Below are positions 17,939 through 27,908 of a stretch of DNA of 64,000 bases, piece by piece. The DNA comes from Flavobacteriales bacterium. Its GTDB lineage: Bacteria > Bacteroidota > Bacteroidia > Flavobacteriales_D > Crocinitomicaceae. A program made the position numbers and the translations under genes. The stretch covers positions 124,001 to 188,000 of the forward strand of contig CANFJL010000001.1 in NCBI GenBank assembly GCA_947447525.1, written 5' to 3'. The number at the start of each line of letters is the position of its first letter. Position 1 is the stretch's first letter. The notes beneath the pieces were generated by a model. It ran no database searches, was not told the DNA's origin, and saw nothing but the letters and a program-made list of their open reading frames with translations.

Positions 17939-18658
17939 ATGGGACAAAAAACAAATCCAATAGGCAATAGATTAGGTTACATCCATGGATGGGAGTCTAA
18001 CTGGTATGGGGGAAATGATTATAAAGACAAGATCGTTGAGGATGTTCAAATCCGTAAATACCTTAGTGCTCGTTTAGCTAAAGCTAGTATTGCTAAAATT
18101 ATTATTGAACGTACTTTAAAATTAGTTACTGTAACTATAAATACAGCTCGTCCAGGTGTGATTATTGGAAAAGGTGGTCAGGAAGTTGACAAACTTAAAG
18201 AAGAGTTGAAGAAAATTACTAAGAAGGAAATTCAAATAAATATTTTTGAAGTTAAACGTCCTGAATTAGATGCTCGTTTGGTTGCTGATGGTGTTGCTAG
18301 ACAACTTGAAGCTCGTATCTCTTTTAGAAGAGCTATTAAAATGGCCATTGCTAATACCATGAGAATGGGGGCAGAAGGAATTAAAATTAAAATATCTGGC
18401 CGTTTGAATGGTGCAGAAATGGCAAGATCTGAAATGTATAAAGAGGGAAGAACTCCACTTCATACTTTTAGAGCAGATATTGATTATGCTTTGTCTGAAG
18501 CACACACAACATATGGAAGACTTGGAATAAAAGTTTGGATATGTAAAGGTGAAGTCTATGGAAAAAGAGATTTATCTCCTAACGTAGGTGTTTCAACTGC
18601 TTCAAATAATGCAGGACCAAGCAACAAACCAATGTCACCGAAAAGAAAGAAAAAGTAA
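17939..18658 (+). CDS. rpsC: 30S ribosomal protein S3
   Basis: S3 forms part of the mRNA entry tunnel. It begins [20 protein letters not shown], and the KH domain has the motif [14 protein letters not shown]. The C-terminal domain has [14 protein letters not shown]. The 239-residue length is normal, ending in a basic tail (MSPKRKKK). Confidence 0.98.
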   Translation: MGQKTNPIGNRLGYIHGWESNWYGGNDYKDKIVEDVQIRKYLSARLAKASIAKIIIERTLKLVTVTINTARPGVIIGKGGQEVDKLKEELKKITKKEIQINIFEVKRPELDARLVADGVARQLEARISFRRAIKMAIANTMRMGAEGIKIKISGRLNGAEMARSEMYKEGRTPLHTFRADIDYALSEAHTTYGRLGIKVWICKGEVYGKRDLSPNVGVSTASNNAGPSNKPMSPKRKKK

Positions 18659-18678
18659 TACTGAGTAAATAGTATAAG

Positions 18679-19104
18679 ATGTTACAACCGAAAAGAACGA
18701 AATTTAGAAAAATGCAGAAAGGAAGAAACACTGGTATGGCCCATCGTGGTGCAACCATTGCTTTCGGATCTTTCGCACTTAAAACTTTAGAGCCAGGGTG
18801 GATTACTTCAAGACAAATTGAAGCTTCTCGTATCGCAGTTACGCGATTTATGAAAAGAGAAGGTAAAGTTTGGATTCGAATTTTTCCAGACAAACCAGTA
18901 ACTTCTAAACCTGCAGAGGTAAGGATGGGTAAAGGTAAAGGTGCTCCAAGTCACTGGGTAGCAGTGATTAAACCAGGACGAATTTTGTTTGAAGCCGATG
19001 GTGTTTCTTACGAAATTGCCAAAGAAGCAATGCGTTTGGCAGCACAAAAACTACCAGTTAAGTGTAAGTTCATAGTAAGAAATGACTTTGTTATACCTGT
19101 TTAA
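18679..19104 (+). CDS. rplP: 50S ribosomal protein L16
   Basis: L16 organises the A-site side of the 50S subunit. It starts [16 protein letters not shown] and contains [36 protein letters not shown] and [12 protein letters not shown]. The 141-residue length is normal. The arginine of [13 protein letters not shown] that is hydroxylated in E. coli L16 is not obvious here. Confidence 0.97.
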   Translation: MLQPKRTKFRKMQKGRNTGMAHRGATIAFGSFALKTLEPGWITSRQIEASRIAVTRFMKREGKVWIRIFPDKPVTSKPAEVRMGKGKGAPSHWVAVIKPGRILFEADGVSYEIAKEAMRLAAQKLPVKCKFIVRNDFVIPV

Positions 19105-19113
19105 TTATAAAAA

Positions 19114-19311
19114 ATGAAACAACAAGAAATCGTTAAACTATCAAATGAAGATCTGAAAAATCGCCTTGCGGATTTTCAAAATCAAATGATCAATTTGAAG
19201 TTGACACACAAAATGGCGCCAATTGAGAATCCTTTGAGAATCACAAGTATGCGTAAGTTAATAGCTCGTTTGAATACCGAGTTAACAGTTAGACAAAATA
19301 AAGCACAATAG
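19114..19311 (+). CDS. rpmC: 50S ribosomal protein L29
   Basis: L29 is a small helical protein near the tunnel exit, next to L23. The pattern of the two antiparallel helices is visible (EIVKLSNEDLKNRLADFQNQ and RITSMRKLIARLNTELTVR). The 65-residue length is normal. It lies between rplP and rpsQ, its universal position. Confidence 0.96.
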   Translation: MKQQEIVKLSNEDLKNRLADFQNQMINLKLTHKMAPIENPLRITSMRKLIARLNTELTVRQNKAQ

Positions 19312-19332
19312 CTTAAAATAAAATAGCTTATA

Positions 19333-19590
19333 ATGGAAAAGCGGAATTTAAGAAAAGAAAGAGTAGGTACGGTAACAAGCGACAAAATGGAGAAATCTAT
19401 TGTAGTTGCTGTAGAACGTAAAGTTAAGCACCCGAAATATGGCAAGTTCATTAAGATGACTACCAAATTCGTAGCTCATGATGAGAAAAACGATTGTCAT
19501 GTAGGTGATACCGTGAAAATCATGGAAACTCGTCCTTTGAGTAAATCAAAGAATTGGAGATTAGTAGAAATTGTTGAAAGAGCGAAATAA
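19333..19590 (+). CDS. rpsQ: 30S ribosomal protein S17
   Basis: S17 is an OB-fold protein binding 16S rRNA early in assembly. [20 protein letters not shown] at the start and [20 protein letters not shown] are diagnostic. The 85-residue length is normal. Confidence 0.97.
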   Translation: MEKRNLRKERVGTVTSDKMEKSIVVAVERKVKHPKYGKFIKMTTKFVAHDEKNDCHVGDTVKIMETRPLSKSKNWRLVEIVERAK

Positions 19591-19598
19591 ACTGAATA

Positions 19599-19967
19599 AT
19601 GATACAAACAGAATCTAGACTTTCAGTAGCTGACAATTCCGGAGCAAAGGAAGTGTTGTGCATACGAGTATTGGGAGGAACAAGAAGACGCTATGCGTCC
19701 GTAGGTGACAAAATAGTTGTTGCTGTAAAAAGTGCTACCCCTCAAGGTGCCGTTAAAAAAGGAACGGTAGCGAAAGCTGTTGTTGTTAGAACTAAAAAAG
19801 AAGTTCGTCGTCCAGATGGTTCTTATATTCGTTTTGATGATAACGCTTGTGTGATTTTAAATCAAACAGGTGAAATGAGAGGAACTCGTATTTTTGGCCC
19901 CGTAGCGCGCGAATTGCGTGAAAACAATTATATGAAAATTGTTTCATTAGCACCTGAAGTGTTATAA
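19599..19967 (+). CDS. rplN: 50S ribosomal protein L14
   Basis: L14 sits at the subunit interface. It begins [19 protein letters not shown] and has [32 protein letters not shown] and [14 protein letters not shown]. The 122-residue length is normal. It begins the spc-type segment with no visible promoter of its own. Confidence 0.98.
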   Translation: MIQTESRLSVADNSGAKEVLCIRVLGGTRRRYASVGDKIVVAVKSATPQGAVKKGTVAKAVVVRTKKEVRRPDGSYIRFDDNACVILNQTGEMRGTRIFGPVARELRENNYMKIVSLAPEVL

Positions 19968-19977
19968 TAAAAAGGTT

Positions 19978-20295
19978 ATGCAAAAGAAGTTAAATATAAA
20001 AGTAGGTGATTCCGTTCGAGTAACGAGCGGTGAATCGAAAGGTCAAGAAGGCCAAGTAATCGCAATCGATCGCATCAAAATGAGAGTGACTGTGCAAGGT
20101 GTAAATATGATTAAGCGTCATAACAAGCCTAGTGCTGCCAATCCTCAAGGTGGTATCGAAGAAAAAGAAGGAACAATTCATATTTCTAACTTGATGGTAA
20201 TCGTTAATGGTGTACCTTCTCGCTTAGGAAGAAAATTGGACGATAAAGGAAAATTAGTACGTTATGCAAAGAAATCAGGGGAGGTGATAAAATAA
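19978..20295 (+). CDS. rplX: 50S ribosomal protein L24
   Basis: L24 is an assembly-initiating protein with a KOW motif ([20 protein letters not shown] near residues 6-25), followed by [19 protein letters not shown]. The 105-residue length is normal. Its stop overlaps the rplE start (TAATG), so the two are coupled. Confidence 0.97.
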   Translation: MQKKLNIKVGDSVRVTSGESKGQEGQVIAIDRIKMRVTVQGVNMIKRHNKPSAANPQGGIEEKEGTIHISNLMVIVNGVPSRLGRKLDDKGKLVRYAKKSGEVIK

Positions 20296-20846
20296 TGAGT
20301 TACACACCAAGATTAAAGGAAAGGTATAATGCTGAAATTATTTCAGGATTAACTGAACAGTTCGGGTATTCATCTATCATGCGGGTGCCTAAATTGGAAA
20401 AAATTGTCTTAAGCCAAGGAGTTGGTGATGCTGTTGCAGATAAGAAATTGATCGAAAGCGCTGCTGCTGATCTTTCTCGTATCGCTGGACAAAAAGCAAT
20501 CACTACCCTGTCTAAAAAAGACATCTCAAATTTTAAATTGAGAAAAGGAATGCCAATCGGTACTAAAGTAACGTTGCGCGGTGATAAAATGTACGATTTC
20601 TTAGATAGATTATTAGCTGTCTCTTTACCAAGAACACGAGATTTTAGAGGTATTAACCCAAAAGGGTTTGATGGCCGCGGAAATTTCAACCTTGGAATTA
20701 AAGAACACATTATTTTTCCAGAAATTGACATCGATAAAGTAAATCGTATATTAGGAATGGATATCACTTTTGTAACCAGTGCTCAAAGTGATGAAGAAGC
20801 AAAAGCATTATTAGACGCATTTGGGTTTCCATTTATTAAAAAGTAA
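20295..20846 (+). CDS. rplE: 50S ribosomal protein L5
   Basis: L5 binds 5S rRNA and contacts the P-site tRNA. It contains [39 protein letters not shown] and [21 protein letters not shown]. The 183-residue length is normal. It is translationally coupled to rplX and 6 bases from rpsN. Confidence 0.98.
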   Translation: MSYTPRLKERYNAEIISGLTEQFGYSSIMRVPKLEKIVLSQGVGDAVADKKLIESAAADLSRIAGQKAITTLSKKDISNFKLRKGMPIGTKVTLRGDKMYDFLDRLLAVSLPRTRDFRGINPKGFDGRGNFNLGIKEHIIFPEIDIDKVNRILGMDITFVTSAQSDEEAKALLDAFGFPFIKK

Positions 20847-20852
20847 AAAGGA

Positions 20853-21167
20853 ATGGCAAAAGAATCAATGAAAGCGCGTGAGCGCAAAAGAGAAAGATTA
20901 GTTACTCGTTATGCAAAGAAACGTGAGGAGTTAACAAAAGTGTTAAAATCTACTTCATCTAGTGAAGAGGTGCAAGCAGCTAAATGGGATGCTATGATGG
21001 CATTGCAAAAGCTACCTGCTAATTCAGCGAAAAACAGAAAACACAATAGATGTGGTTTGACTGGTCGTCCTAGAGGGTATATGAGACAGTTTGGTATTTC
21101 AAGGGTAACATTTAGAGAAATGGCCTTGAACGGTAAGATACCTGGCGTTAAAAAAGCAAGTTGGTAA
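20853..21167 (+). CDS. rpsN: 30S ribosomal protein S14, zinc-free form
   Basis: This is the long S14 type (104 residues), resembling E. coli S14 rather than the short form of about 61 residues with a CxxC zinc ribbon. The C-terminal core reads [20 protein letters not shown] with a single cysteine, so it cannot bind zinc the way the short form does. It ends in [11 protein letters not shown], typical of S14. Confidence 0.97.
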   Translation: MAKESMKARERKRERLVTRYAKKREELTKVLKSTSSSEEVQAAKWDAMMALQKLPANSAKNRKHNRCGLTGRPRGYMRQFGISRVTFREMALNGKIPGVKKASW

Positions 21168-21186
21168 TTGATATAATAGAAAAAAG

Positions 21187-21585
21187 ATGACTACAGATCC
21201 TATAGCAGACTTTCTAACAAGAATTCGTAACGCGAGTTCAGCTGGTCTAAAAATGGTTGAAATACCTGGTTCAAATATTAAGCGTGCAATGGCGCAAATC
21301 TTGTTTGATCAAGGTTTTATTTTGAACTACAAATTTGAAGAAGACAATAAACAAGGTACCATTAAAATTGCCTTGAAATACAACGTGTCTACTCGTGTTC
21401 CTGCAATTACTAAAATCCAACGAGCTTCTCGTCCAGGACTTAGAAAATATAGCGGTTCATCTGAGATGCCTCGTGTATTGAACGGCCTAGGAATTGCCAT
21501 AATTTCAACTTCTAATGGTGTCATAACTGACAAAGAAGCTAGAAAATTGAATGTTGGTGGTGAGGTTTTATGTTATGTATATTAA
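21187..21585 (+). CDS. rpsH: 30S ribosomal protein S8
   Basis: S8 binds helix 21 of 16S rRNA and in E. coli represses the spc operon. It starts MTTDPIADFLTRIRNAS and ends with GIAIISTSNGVITDKEARK and GGEVLCYVY. The 132-residue length is normal. Confidence 0.98.
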   Translation: MTTDPIADFLTRIRNASSAGLKMVEIPGSNIKRAMAQILFDQGFILNYKFEEDNKQGTIKIALKYNVSTRVPAITKIQRASRPGLRKYSGSSEMPRVLNGLGIAIISTSNGVITDKEARKLNVGGEVLCYVY

Positions 21586-21602
21586 TATTTAAGTAGTAGA
21601 AG

Positions 21603-22157
21603 ATGTCAAGAATTGGTAAACTACCTATAACTATTCCAAGCGGTGTTGATGTAAGTATCAAAGGAACAACTGTTGTAGTAAAAGGTAAAAAAGGTGAGAT
21701 GGTTCAAGAAATTGACCCAAGCATTACTATAACTATCGAGAACGGTGTGATTACTTTTGTTCGTGAAACAGAAGCACCAAAAGATCGTTCAAAACACGGT
21801 CTTTATCGCGCACTTATTCAAAATATGATTACGGGTGTTTCTGATGGTTTTAAAAAGGAAATGGAAGTGATTGGAGTAGGATTTAGAGCAACAGCAGTTG
21901 GACAACAACTTGAGTTGGCTTTAGGTTTCTCTCATGGTATTGTGTTTGAATTGCCTAAGGAAGTTAAGGTAACAACCTTAACAGAAAAAGGTAAGGCTCC
22001 TGTTGTGACTTTAGAGTCACATGACAAACAACTTTTAGGTGCAGTAGCAGCGAAAATTAGAAGTATGAGAAAACCTGAACCATACAAAGGAAAAGGTATT
22101 CGATTCTTAGGTGAGGAAATTAGAAGAAAAGCTGGTAAATCAGCTGGTAAGAAATAA
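21603..22157 (+). CDS. rplF: 50S ribosomal protein L6
   Basis: L6 binds near the sarcin-ricin loop. [17 protein letters not shown] is the classic N-terminus, and [20 protein letters not shown] the classic C-terminal motif. The 184-residue length is normal. Confidence 0.98.
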   Translation: MSRIGKLPITIPSGVDVSIKGTTVVVKGKKGEMVQEIDPSITITIENGVITFVRETEAPKDRSKHGLYRALIQNMITGVSDGFKKEMEVIGVGFRATAVGQQLELALGFSHGIVFELPKEVKVTTLTEKGKAPVVTLESHDKQLLGAVAAKIRSMRKPEPYKGKGIRFLGEEIRRKAGKSAGKK

Positions 22158-22168
22158 ATGAAAGAATC

Positions 22169-22522
22169 ATGGCATTAGACAAAGTTTTACGACGTGCAAA
22201 AATTAAGCGAAGAATTCGCAAAAAAATCTACGGTACAGCTGTAGTTCCTAGATTGTCTGTTTACAGAAGTAACAAACAAATCTACGCGCAAATAATTGAT
22301 GATACAACTGGCAAGACACTTGCTTCAGCTGGTTCTTATAAGCAAGAAGAAGCTCAAAAAGTGGCTAAGTTAGATCAAGCTAAAATGGTTGGAAAAATGA
22401 TCGCAGAGAAAGCAGTGAAGGCTGGAATCAAAGCAGTTATTTTTGATCGTAATGGTTATTTGTATCATGGTAGAGTAAAATCACTTGCTGATTCTGCTCG
22501 TGAAGGTGGACTTAAATTTTAA
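22169..22522 (+). CDS. rplR: 50S ribosomal protein L18
   Basis: L18 helps bring 5S rRNA into the 50S subunit. [32 protein letters not shown] and [20 protein letters not shown] are characteristic. The 117-residue length is normal. Confidence 0.97.
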   Translation: MALDKVLRRAKIKRRIRKKIYGTAVVPRLSVYRSNKQIYAQIIDDTTGKTLASAGSYKQEEAQKVAKLDQAKMVGKMIAEKAVKAGIKAVIFDRNGYLYHGRVKSLADSAREGGLKF

Positions 22523-22527
22523 AAGAA

Positions 22528-23046
22528 ATGAGCGATCAAATTGTAAATAGAGTAAAATCGACAGACATCGAACTTAAAGATAAGTTAGTATCTGTTAATC
22601 GTGTAACTAAAGTTACCAAAGGTGGACGAACTTTTAGCTTTTCAGCAATTGTTGTTGTAGGCGATGAGAACGGAGTCGTTGGTCATGGACTTGGAAAAGC
22701 GAAAGAGGTGACGGAAGCAATCACTAAAGGGATTGATGACGCTAAGAAAAATCTTATTCGTGTTCCAATCCTTAGAGGTACTGTACCTCATGCTCAAAAA
22801 GGTAAATTCGGCGGTGCACAAGTATTTCTTAAGCCAGCTACAAATGGTACCGGTGTTATTGCAGGTGGAGCCATGCGTGCGGTCTTAGAAAGTGTTGGTG
22901 TACACAATGTATTGGCTAAGTCTCAAGGTTCATCAAATCCACATAATGTTGTTAAAGCAACTATGGATGCACTTTCTAAAATGCGCGATGCAGTTACTGT
23001 AGCGCGTCAGAGAGGAATTTCTTTGGATAAAGTTTTTAACGGTTAA
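22528..23046 (+). CDS. rpsE: 30S ribosomal protein S5
   Basis: S5 takes part in decoding fidelity and mRNA unwinding. The double-stranded RNA-binding part has [19 protein letters not shown] and [19 protein letters not shown]. The C-terminal domain has [20 protein letters not shown] and [16 protein letters not shown]. The 172-residue length is normal. Confidence 0.98.
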   Translation: MSDQIVNRVKSTDIELKDKLVSVNRVTKVTKGGRTFSFSAIVVVGDENGVVGHGLGKAKEVTEAITKGIDDAKKNLIRVPILRGTVPHAQKGKFGGAQVFLKPATNGTGVIAGGAMRAVLESVGVHNVLAKSQGSSNPHNVVKATMDALSKMRDAVTVARQRGISLDKVFNG

Positions 23047-23057
23047 TAGTAAAAGAA

Positions 23058-23234
23058 ATGAGTATTATTAAAATAAAACAAGTAAGAAGTGCTATTAAGC
23101 GACCAGCTGATCAAAAAGCTACGATTAAAGCTCTTGGATTTAGAAAATTAAATCAAACTATAGAGAAAGAAGGTACGCCTCAAATTCTTGGAATGATCAA
23201 TAAGGTGAAGCACCTTTTGCTAGTTGTTGAATAG
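23058..23234 (+). CDS. rpmD: 50S ribosomal protein L30
   Basis: A 58-residue reading frame from ATG 23058 to TAG 23234 begins [20 protein letters not shown] and includes [15 protein letters not shown] and [13 protein letters not shown]. These match bacterial L30. It occupies the conserved position between rpsE and rplO, with 11 bases before it and 16 after. Confidence 0.97.
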   Translation: MSIIKIKQVRSAIKRPADQKATIKALGFRKLNQTIEKEGTPQILGMINKVKHLLLVVE

Positions 23235-23250
23235 ATAAGAAAAAGAACAA

Positions 23251-23697
23251 ATGGAATTAAATAATTTGACACCTGCTAAAGGTGCAGTAAAGAAACAAAA
23301 GAGAATCGCTAGAGGACAAGGTTCTGGACATGGTGGAACTTCCACACGTGGACATAAAGGAGCTAAATCTAGATCTGGTTATTCTAAGAAAATTGGTTTT
23401 GAAGGTGGACAAATGCCACTTCAACGTCGTGTTCCTAAATTTGGTTTTAAGAATATTAATCGCGTTGAATATAAAGCAATTAATTTAGCCTCTATTCAAA
23501 TGCTTTCTGAAACTAAAGGAATCACAGATTTTAACCTTGATGTATTTAGAGATAATGGTTTGATTTCGAATAATGACTTGGTTAAAGTACTAGGTCATGG
23601 CGAACTTAAAGCAAAGGTTTCAATTTCTGCTCATGGCTTTTCAGCAAAAGCTATTGAGTTAATTGAAGCAAATGGCGGGAACTATACAAAAATCTGA
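23251..23697 (+). CDS. rplO: 50S ribosomal protein L15
   Basis: L15 is a late-assembly 50S protein. It starts MELNNLTPAKGAVKKQKR, followed by the glycine-rich RIARGQGSGHGGTSTRGHKG and GFEGGQMPLQRRVPKFGF. The 148-residue length is normal. The stop lies 20 bases before secY, and a candidate internal promoter begins right at that stop. Confidence 0.98.
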   Translation: MELNNLTPAKGAVKKQKRIARGQGSGHGGTSTRGHKGAKSRSGYSKKIGFEGGQMPLQRRVPKFGFKNINRVEYKAINLASIQMLSETKGITDFNLDVFRDNGLISNNDLVKVLGHGELKAKVSISAHGFSAKAIELIEANGGNYTKI

Positions 23698-23698
23698 T

Positions 23699-23706
23699 TA
23701 ACTTTG
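23699..23706 (+). promoter_or_regulatory. Candidate internal promoter -7 element before secY
   Basis: TAACTTTG matches TAnnTTTG and lies 11 bases before the secY ATG, the only such match I noticed in a gap inside the supercluster. No convincing -33 TTG is present, so it could be chance. Confidence 0.35.
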
Positions 23707-23717
23707 CATTTTTTTAA

Positions 23718-25076
23718 ATGAAACGACTCATAACAAATATTCAAAACATCTGGAAAGTAGAAGAACTCCGTCAAAGAATTCTGCTTACTTTAGGATTAAT
23801 TCTAGTTTATAGAATTGGTTCTCATATCATCTTGCCTGGTGTTAATTATAGCATTTTAGAAAAGGCTTCAGAAGGTGGGTCCCAATCTCAAAGAACTCTA
23901 GAAAGTTTATTGTCTATGTTCTCCGGTGGAGGATTTACACATGCTTCCGTTATGGCTCTTGGTATCATGCCTTATATAAGTGCTTCTATTATCATGCAAT
24001 TATTAGGTATGGCAGTTCCAGCAGTTCAGAAAATGCAGAATGAAGGTGAATCAGGAAGAAAACAAATAAATAATTATACAAGAATTTTAACCATTGTAAT
24101 TTGTGCCTTACAAGCGCCAAGTTATTTGTCAATGTATGTTGAACAAAAAGGTGCTCTTCCAGCAGATGCAGGAACTTTTTGGTGGACACAAACAATTCTT
24201 GTATTAGTTGCTGGATCTATGTTTGCCGTTTGGTTAGGGGAAAGAATTACTGAGAAAGGAATTGGAAATGGTATTTCATTATTAATTGCTGTTGGTATTC
24301 TATCAAGATTACCCGGAGCTTTTATAGCGGAAGTAGGTAAGTCTTTTGAAGCTGGAAATATGATCAAATTAGTTCTTGAAATTCTAGCATTTATGTTAGT
24401 TGTTTTAAGTACTATCTTAATAGTTCAAGGAGTTCGTCGCATTCCACTTAATACAGCTAAACGAGTTGTAGGCGCAAGAGCAGTTGACGAACAAGGAGCA
24501 AGGAATTATTTACCAATAAAAGTAAATGCAAGTGGTGTAATGCCAATTATCTTCGCTCAAGCAATTATGACGATTCCAATAATGATTTTTGTGAGTGCAA
24601 CTGATTCTGGTGAACAAGCTGGTTTTATACAACGTTTACTTACCAATCCTTATGGACTTAATTACAATATTCTATTGTGTATTTTAATTATTGTATTTAC
24701 TTATTTCTACACGGCAATTATGATCAACCCAAGAAAAATTGCGGATGATTTGAAAAGAAGCGGTGGTTTTATTCCTGGAATTAGACCTGGAGAAGACACG
24801 GCAAGTTATATAGATACTTTAGTATCAAGAATTACATTCCCAGGGTCTTTATTCCTTGCAGCAATTGCAGTAATTCCTGCAATAGCAAAAATGGTCGGAA
24901 TTAATGACGGCTTCGCAATGTTTTTTGGAGGTACTTCTTTATTAATTATGGTAGGTGTAGTTTTAGATACATTACAACAAATTGAAACATATTTATTAAA
25001 TCGTCACATGGATGGTTTAATGGAAGGAAGTAGAGTAAGAGGAAGAAGATCACCTAATGAATTATCAGGTTTTTAA
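23718..25076 (+). CDS. secY: Protein translocase subunit SecY
   Basis: SecY is the channel of the Sec translocon in the inner membrane. Ten hydrophobic segments can be traced, beginning with ILLTLGLILVYRIGSHIILPG. The sequence contains ALGIMPYISASIIMQLL (TM2), GITEKGIGNGISLLI and the cytoplasmic loop NPRKIADDLKRSGGFIPGIR. At 452 residues it is full length. adk and map, which follow secY in many bacteria, are missing here; infA follows after 3 bases. Confidence 0.98.
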   Translation: MKRLITNIQNIWKVEELRQRILLTLGLILVYRIGSHIILPGVNYSILEKASEGGSQSQRTLESLLSMFSGGGFTHASVMALGIMPYISASIIMQLLGMAVPAVQKMQNEGESGRKQINNYTRILTIVICALQAPSYLSMYVEQKGALPADAGTFWWTQTILVLVAGSMFAVWLGERITEKGIGNGISLLIAVGILSRLPGAFIAEVGKSFEAGNMIKLVLEILAFMLVVLSTILIVQGVRRIPLNTAKRVVGARAVDEQGARNYLPIKVNASGVMPIIFAQAIMTIPIMIFVSATDSGEQAGFIQRLLTNPYGLNYNILLCILIIVFTYFYTAIMINPRKIADDLKRSGGFIPGIRPGEDTASYIDTLVSRITFPGSLFLAAIAVIPAIAKMVGINDGFAMFFGGTSLLIMVGVVLDTLQQIETYLLNRHMDGLMEGSRVRGRRSPNELSGF

Positions 25077-25079
25077 ATT

Positions 25080-25298
25080 ATGGCAAAACAATCCTCGATT
25101 GAACAAGATGGAACAATACTAGAAGCTTTGCCAAATGCAATGTTTAGAGTAGAATTAGAAAATGGGCATGTTTTGACAGCACATATTTCTGGAAAAATGA
25201 GAATGTTTTATATTAAGATTCTTCCAGGGGATAAAGTTAAAGTTGAAATGTCACCATATGATTTGACAAAAGGACGAATTTCGTTCAGGTATAAATAA
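25080..25298 (+). CDS. infA: Translation initiation factor IF-1
   Basis: IF-1 occupies the 30S A site during initiation. The 72-residue S1-like OB fold reads [20 protein letters not shown], followed by [20 protein letters not shown] and the C-terminal [11 protein letters not shown]. This is the normal length and the normal position between secY and rpmJ when map is absent. Confidence 0.98.
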   Translation: MAKQSSIEQDGTILEALPNAMFRVELENGHVLTAHISGKMRMFYIKILPGDKVKVEMSPYDLTKGRISFRYK

Positions 25299-25315
25299 GA
25301 ATAAAAATAAGAGTG

Positions 25316-25432
25316 ATGAAAGTAAGAGCATCTGTTAAAAAACGCACAGCCGATTGTAAAATCGTAAAGCGCAAAGGAAGGGTTTATGTGATAAACAAGA
25401 AGAATCCAAAGTTAAAACAAAGACAAGGTTAA
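25316..25432 (+). CDS. rpmJ: 50S ribosomal protein L36, zinc-free variant
   Basis: A 38-residue frame begins [20 protein letters not shown] and ends NPKLKQRQG, clearly L36. The zinc ribbon is degraded: the first cysteine position is Thr11, only Cys14 remains, and the later Cys/His ligands are Ile and Gln. It is therefore the C-minus form that does not need zinc. It lies between infA and rpsM. Confidence 0.96.
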   Translation: MKVRASVKKRTADCKIVKRKGRVYVINKKNPKLKQRQG

Positions 25433-25442
25433 AATTTAGTAT

Positions 25443-25817
25443 ATGGCACGTATTGCAGGTATTGACTTACCAAAAAACAAAAGAGGGGTTATCGGTTTAA
25501 CGTATATTTTCGGAATCGGAAGAAGTAGCTCTAAGAAAATTCTAACCGATTGTGGAATCGATGAGAATATTAAGGTTCAAGATTGGAATGATGACCAGTT
25601 GGCTGTATTGAGAAATGCAATTAATGAAGTTAAAACAGAAGGTTCTTTGCGTTCTGAAGTTCAATTGAACATTAAGCGTTTAATGGATATCGGTTGTTAC
25701 CGTGGCATTCGTCACCGTTCTGGTTTACCTTTGCGTGGTCAACATACAAAAAATAACTCTAGAACTAGAAAAGGAAAGAGAAAAACAGTTGCAAACAAGA
25801 AAAAAGCAACTAAATAA
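25443..25817 (+). CDS. rpsM: 30S ribosomal protein S13
   Basis: S13 is in the 30S head and contacts the P-site tRNA and L5. It starts [20 protein letters not shown] and has [10 protein letters not shown] and [20 protein letters not shown] near the basic C-terminal tail. The 124-residue length is normal. It begins the alpha-operon segment. Confidence 0.98.
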   Translation: MARIAGIDLPKNKRGVIGLTYIFGIGRSSSKKILTDCGIDENIKVQDWNDDQLAVLRNAINEVKTEGSLRSEVQLNIKRLMDIGCYRGIRHRSGLPLRGQHTKNNSRTRKGKRKTVANKKKATK

Positions 25818-25827
25818 TAAGTAGAAA

Positions 25828-26214
25828 ATGGCAAAATCAAATCAAAAAAAGAAGAAGAATGTTAAGGTTGAAGCCTTAGGCGAAGCTCATATCCAAGCGA
25901 GTTTTAACAACTTAATCATTTCTTTAACGAACACGGCAGGTCAAGTTATTTCTTGGTCATCTGCTGGAAAAATGGGCTTTAAAGGTTCTAAAAAGAACAC
26001 ACCTTACGCTGCACAAATTGCAGCAGAAGATGCAGCTAAAGAAGCACATGACTTTGGATTAAGACGTGTAAAAGTTTATGTAAAAGGACCAGGAGCAGGA
26101 AGAGAATCTGCTATCAGATCTTTACATAACTCTGGAATTGAAGTAACAGAGATTGTTGATGTTACTCCTTTACCACACAACGGATGTCGTCCTCCGAAGA
26201 AAAGAAGAGTATAA
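25828..26214 (+). CDS. rpsK: 30S ribosomal protein S11
   Basis: S11 lies on the 30S platform at the mRNA exit. [40 protein letters not shown] and [15 protein letters not shown] are diagnostic, ending [16 protein letters not shown]. The 128-residue length is normal. A 53-base gap follows, one of the longest inside the supercluster, and nothing convincing is seen in it. Confidence 0.98.
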   Translation: MAKSNQKKKKNVKVEALGEAHIQASFNNLIISLTNTAGQVISWSSAGKMGFKGSKKNTPYAAQIAAEDAAKEAHDFGLRRVKVYVKGPGAGRESAIRSLHNSGIEVTEIVDVTPLPHNGCRPPKKRRV

Positions 26215-26267
26215 TAATAAACCAGTCATCGAAGGAATGCCTTAATTCATGACATAATAACTAAGAA

Positions 26268-26876
26268 ATGGCAAGATATACAGGTCCAAAGACCAAAATA
26301 GCAAGAAGATTCCGAGATCCAATTTTTGGTCCGGATAAAGCGCTAGAGCGCAGAAGTTATGGCCCAGGCCAGCACGGCCCCTCAAAAAGAAGAGGCGGAA
26401 AGCAGTCTGAATACGCTATACAATTAGGTGAAAAGCAAAAAGCAAAATATACTTATGGTATTTTGGAAAAGCAATTTGCAAACATGTTCGAGAAAGCTTC
26501 TCGAATGAAAGGAATTACTGGTGAAGTATTACTTCAGTTGTGTGAAACTCGATTAGATAACACAGTTTATCGTTTAGGTATCGCTCCAACACGTCGTGGT
26601 GCTCGTCAATTAGTTTCTCACCGACATGTTACCGTTAATGGTGATGTTGTAAATATACCATCTTACCAAGTTAAACCTGGTGATGTAGTTGGTGTTCGTG
26701 AAAAATCGAAATCATTAGAAGCTATCGTTTCTTCATTGGACGCAAGCAGTAAAAAATATGATTGGTTGGATTGGGACCGATCTACTATGTCTGGAAGATT
26801 CTTAAGTATCCCAGGAAGAGAAATGATCCCTGAAAACATCAAGGAGCAACTAATCGTCGAATTATATTCTAAATAA
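26268..26876 (+). CDS. rpsD: 30S ribosomal protein S4
   Basis: S4 is a primary 16S rRNA-binding protein; in E. coli it regulates the alpha operon. It starts [15 protein letters not shown], then [20 protein letters not shown], and the S4 domain has [20 protein letters not shown] and [14 protein letters not shown]. There is no N-terminal zinc-binding cysteine cluster. The 202-residue length is normal. Confidence 0.98.
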   Translation: MARYTGPKTKIARRFRDPIFGPDKALERRSYGPGQHGPSKRRGGKQSEYAIQLGEKQKAKYTYGILEKQFANMFEKASRMKGITGEVLLQLCETRLDNTVYRLGIAPTRRGARQLVSHRHVTVNGDVVNIPSYQVKPGDVVGVREKSKSLEAIVSSLDASSKKYDWLDWDRSTMSGRFLSIPGREMIPENIKEQLIVELYSK

Positions 26877-26892
26877 TCTATAAAGCAAGAAA

Positions 26893-27885
26893 ATGGCAAT
26901 TTTGGATTTTCAAAAACCTGACAAGGTTATCATGATTCAATCAGACGAATTCAACGGAGAGTTTGAATTTCGTCCTCTTGAACCAGGTTATGGTATTACA
27001 ATAGGTAATGCTCTACGTCGAATATTACTTTCTTCTTTGGAAGGATTCGCGATTGCTTCGATTAAAATCGAAGGAGTTGATCATGAATTCTCTACCATAA
27101 AAGGTGTAGTTGAAGATGTAACAGAAATAATCTTAAGTTTGAAGCAAGTACGTTTCAAACAACAAATCGAAGGAACTGACAGCGAGACTGTAATAGTTTC
27201 AGTTAGTGGACAAAGTAAATTGACCGCTGGTGACATAGGAAAGTATACAAGTGCTTTTCAAGTGTTAAATCCAGATTTGGTAATTTGTAACATGGAGCCT
27301 TCTGTAAAGTTGGAAATCGAACTTACAATTATTAAAGGTCGTGGATATGTTCCAGCTGAAGAAAATAAGAATGCTAACGCTTCTTTCGGTACTATTTTCA
27401 TCGATTCAATTTTTACACCAATTGTTAATGTGCGTTATGCTATTGAGAATTTCCGTGTAGAACAAAAAACGGATTATGAGAAATTGGTATTGTACATCAC
27501 AAGTGATGGTGCCATTCATCCTAAAGAAGCTCTTAAGGAAGCTGCTAAGATTTTAATTCATCATTTCATGTTATTCTCTGATGAGCGTATTACTTTAGAT
27601 AGTGAAAGCAAAGCAGATACAGAAGAATTTGATGAGACATCACTTCATATGCGTCAATTGCTTAAAACAAAATTAGTTGATATGGATCTTTCGGTTCGTG
27701 CATTAAATTGTTTGAAAGCTGCAGATGTTGAAACATTAGGTGATTTAGTTTCTTATGCAAAATCAGATTTGTTGAAATTTAGAAACTTTGGTAAGAAGTC
27801 ATTGACTGAACTAGACGATTTAGTAGACAACAAAGGTTTGACTTTCGGAATGAATGTTGCAAAATATAAATTAGATAAAGACTAG
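26893..27885 (+). CDS. rpoA: DNA-directed RNA polymerase subunit alpha
   Basis: The alpha subunit scaffolds RNA polymerase assembly. The N-terminal domain (about residues 1-230) has the dimerisation motif [20 protein letters not shown]. An acidic linker ([13 protein letters not shown]) leads to the C-terminal domain (about 255-330), which contains [20 protein letters not shown] and [15 protein letters not shown]. The 330-residue length is normal. It lies between rpsD and rplQ as in most bacteria. Confidence 0.98.
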   Translation: MAILDFQKPDKVIMIQSDEFNGEFEFRPLEPGYGITIGNALRRILLSSLEGFAIASIKIEGVDHEFSTIKGVVEDVTEIILSLKQVRFKQQIEGTDSETVIVSVSGQSKLTAGDIGKYTSAFQVLNPDLVICNMEPSVKLEIELTIIKGRGYVPAEENKNANASFGTIFIDSIFTPIVNVRYAIENFRVEQKTDYEKLVLYITSDGAIHPKEALKEAAKILIHHFMLFSDERITLDSESKADTEEFDETSLHMRQLLKTKLVDMDLSVRALNCLKAADVETLGDLVSYAKSDLLKFRNFGKKSLTELDDLVDNKGLTFGMNVAKYKLDKD

Positions 27886-27908
27886 GATTGATTTAGAACA
27901 ATTGAGAA

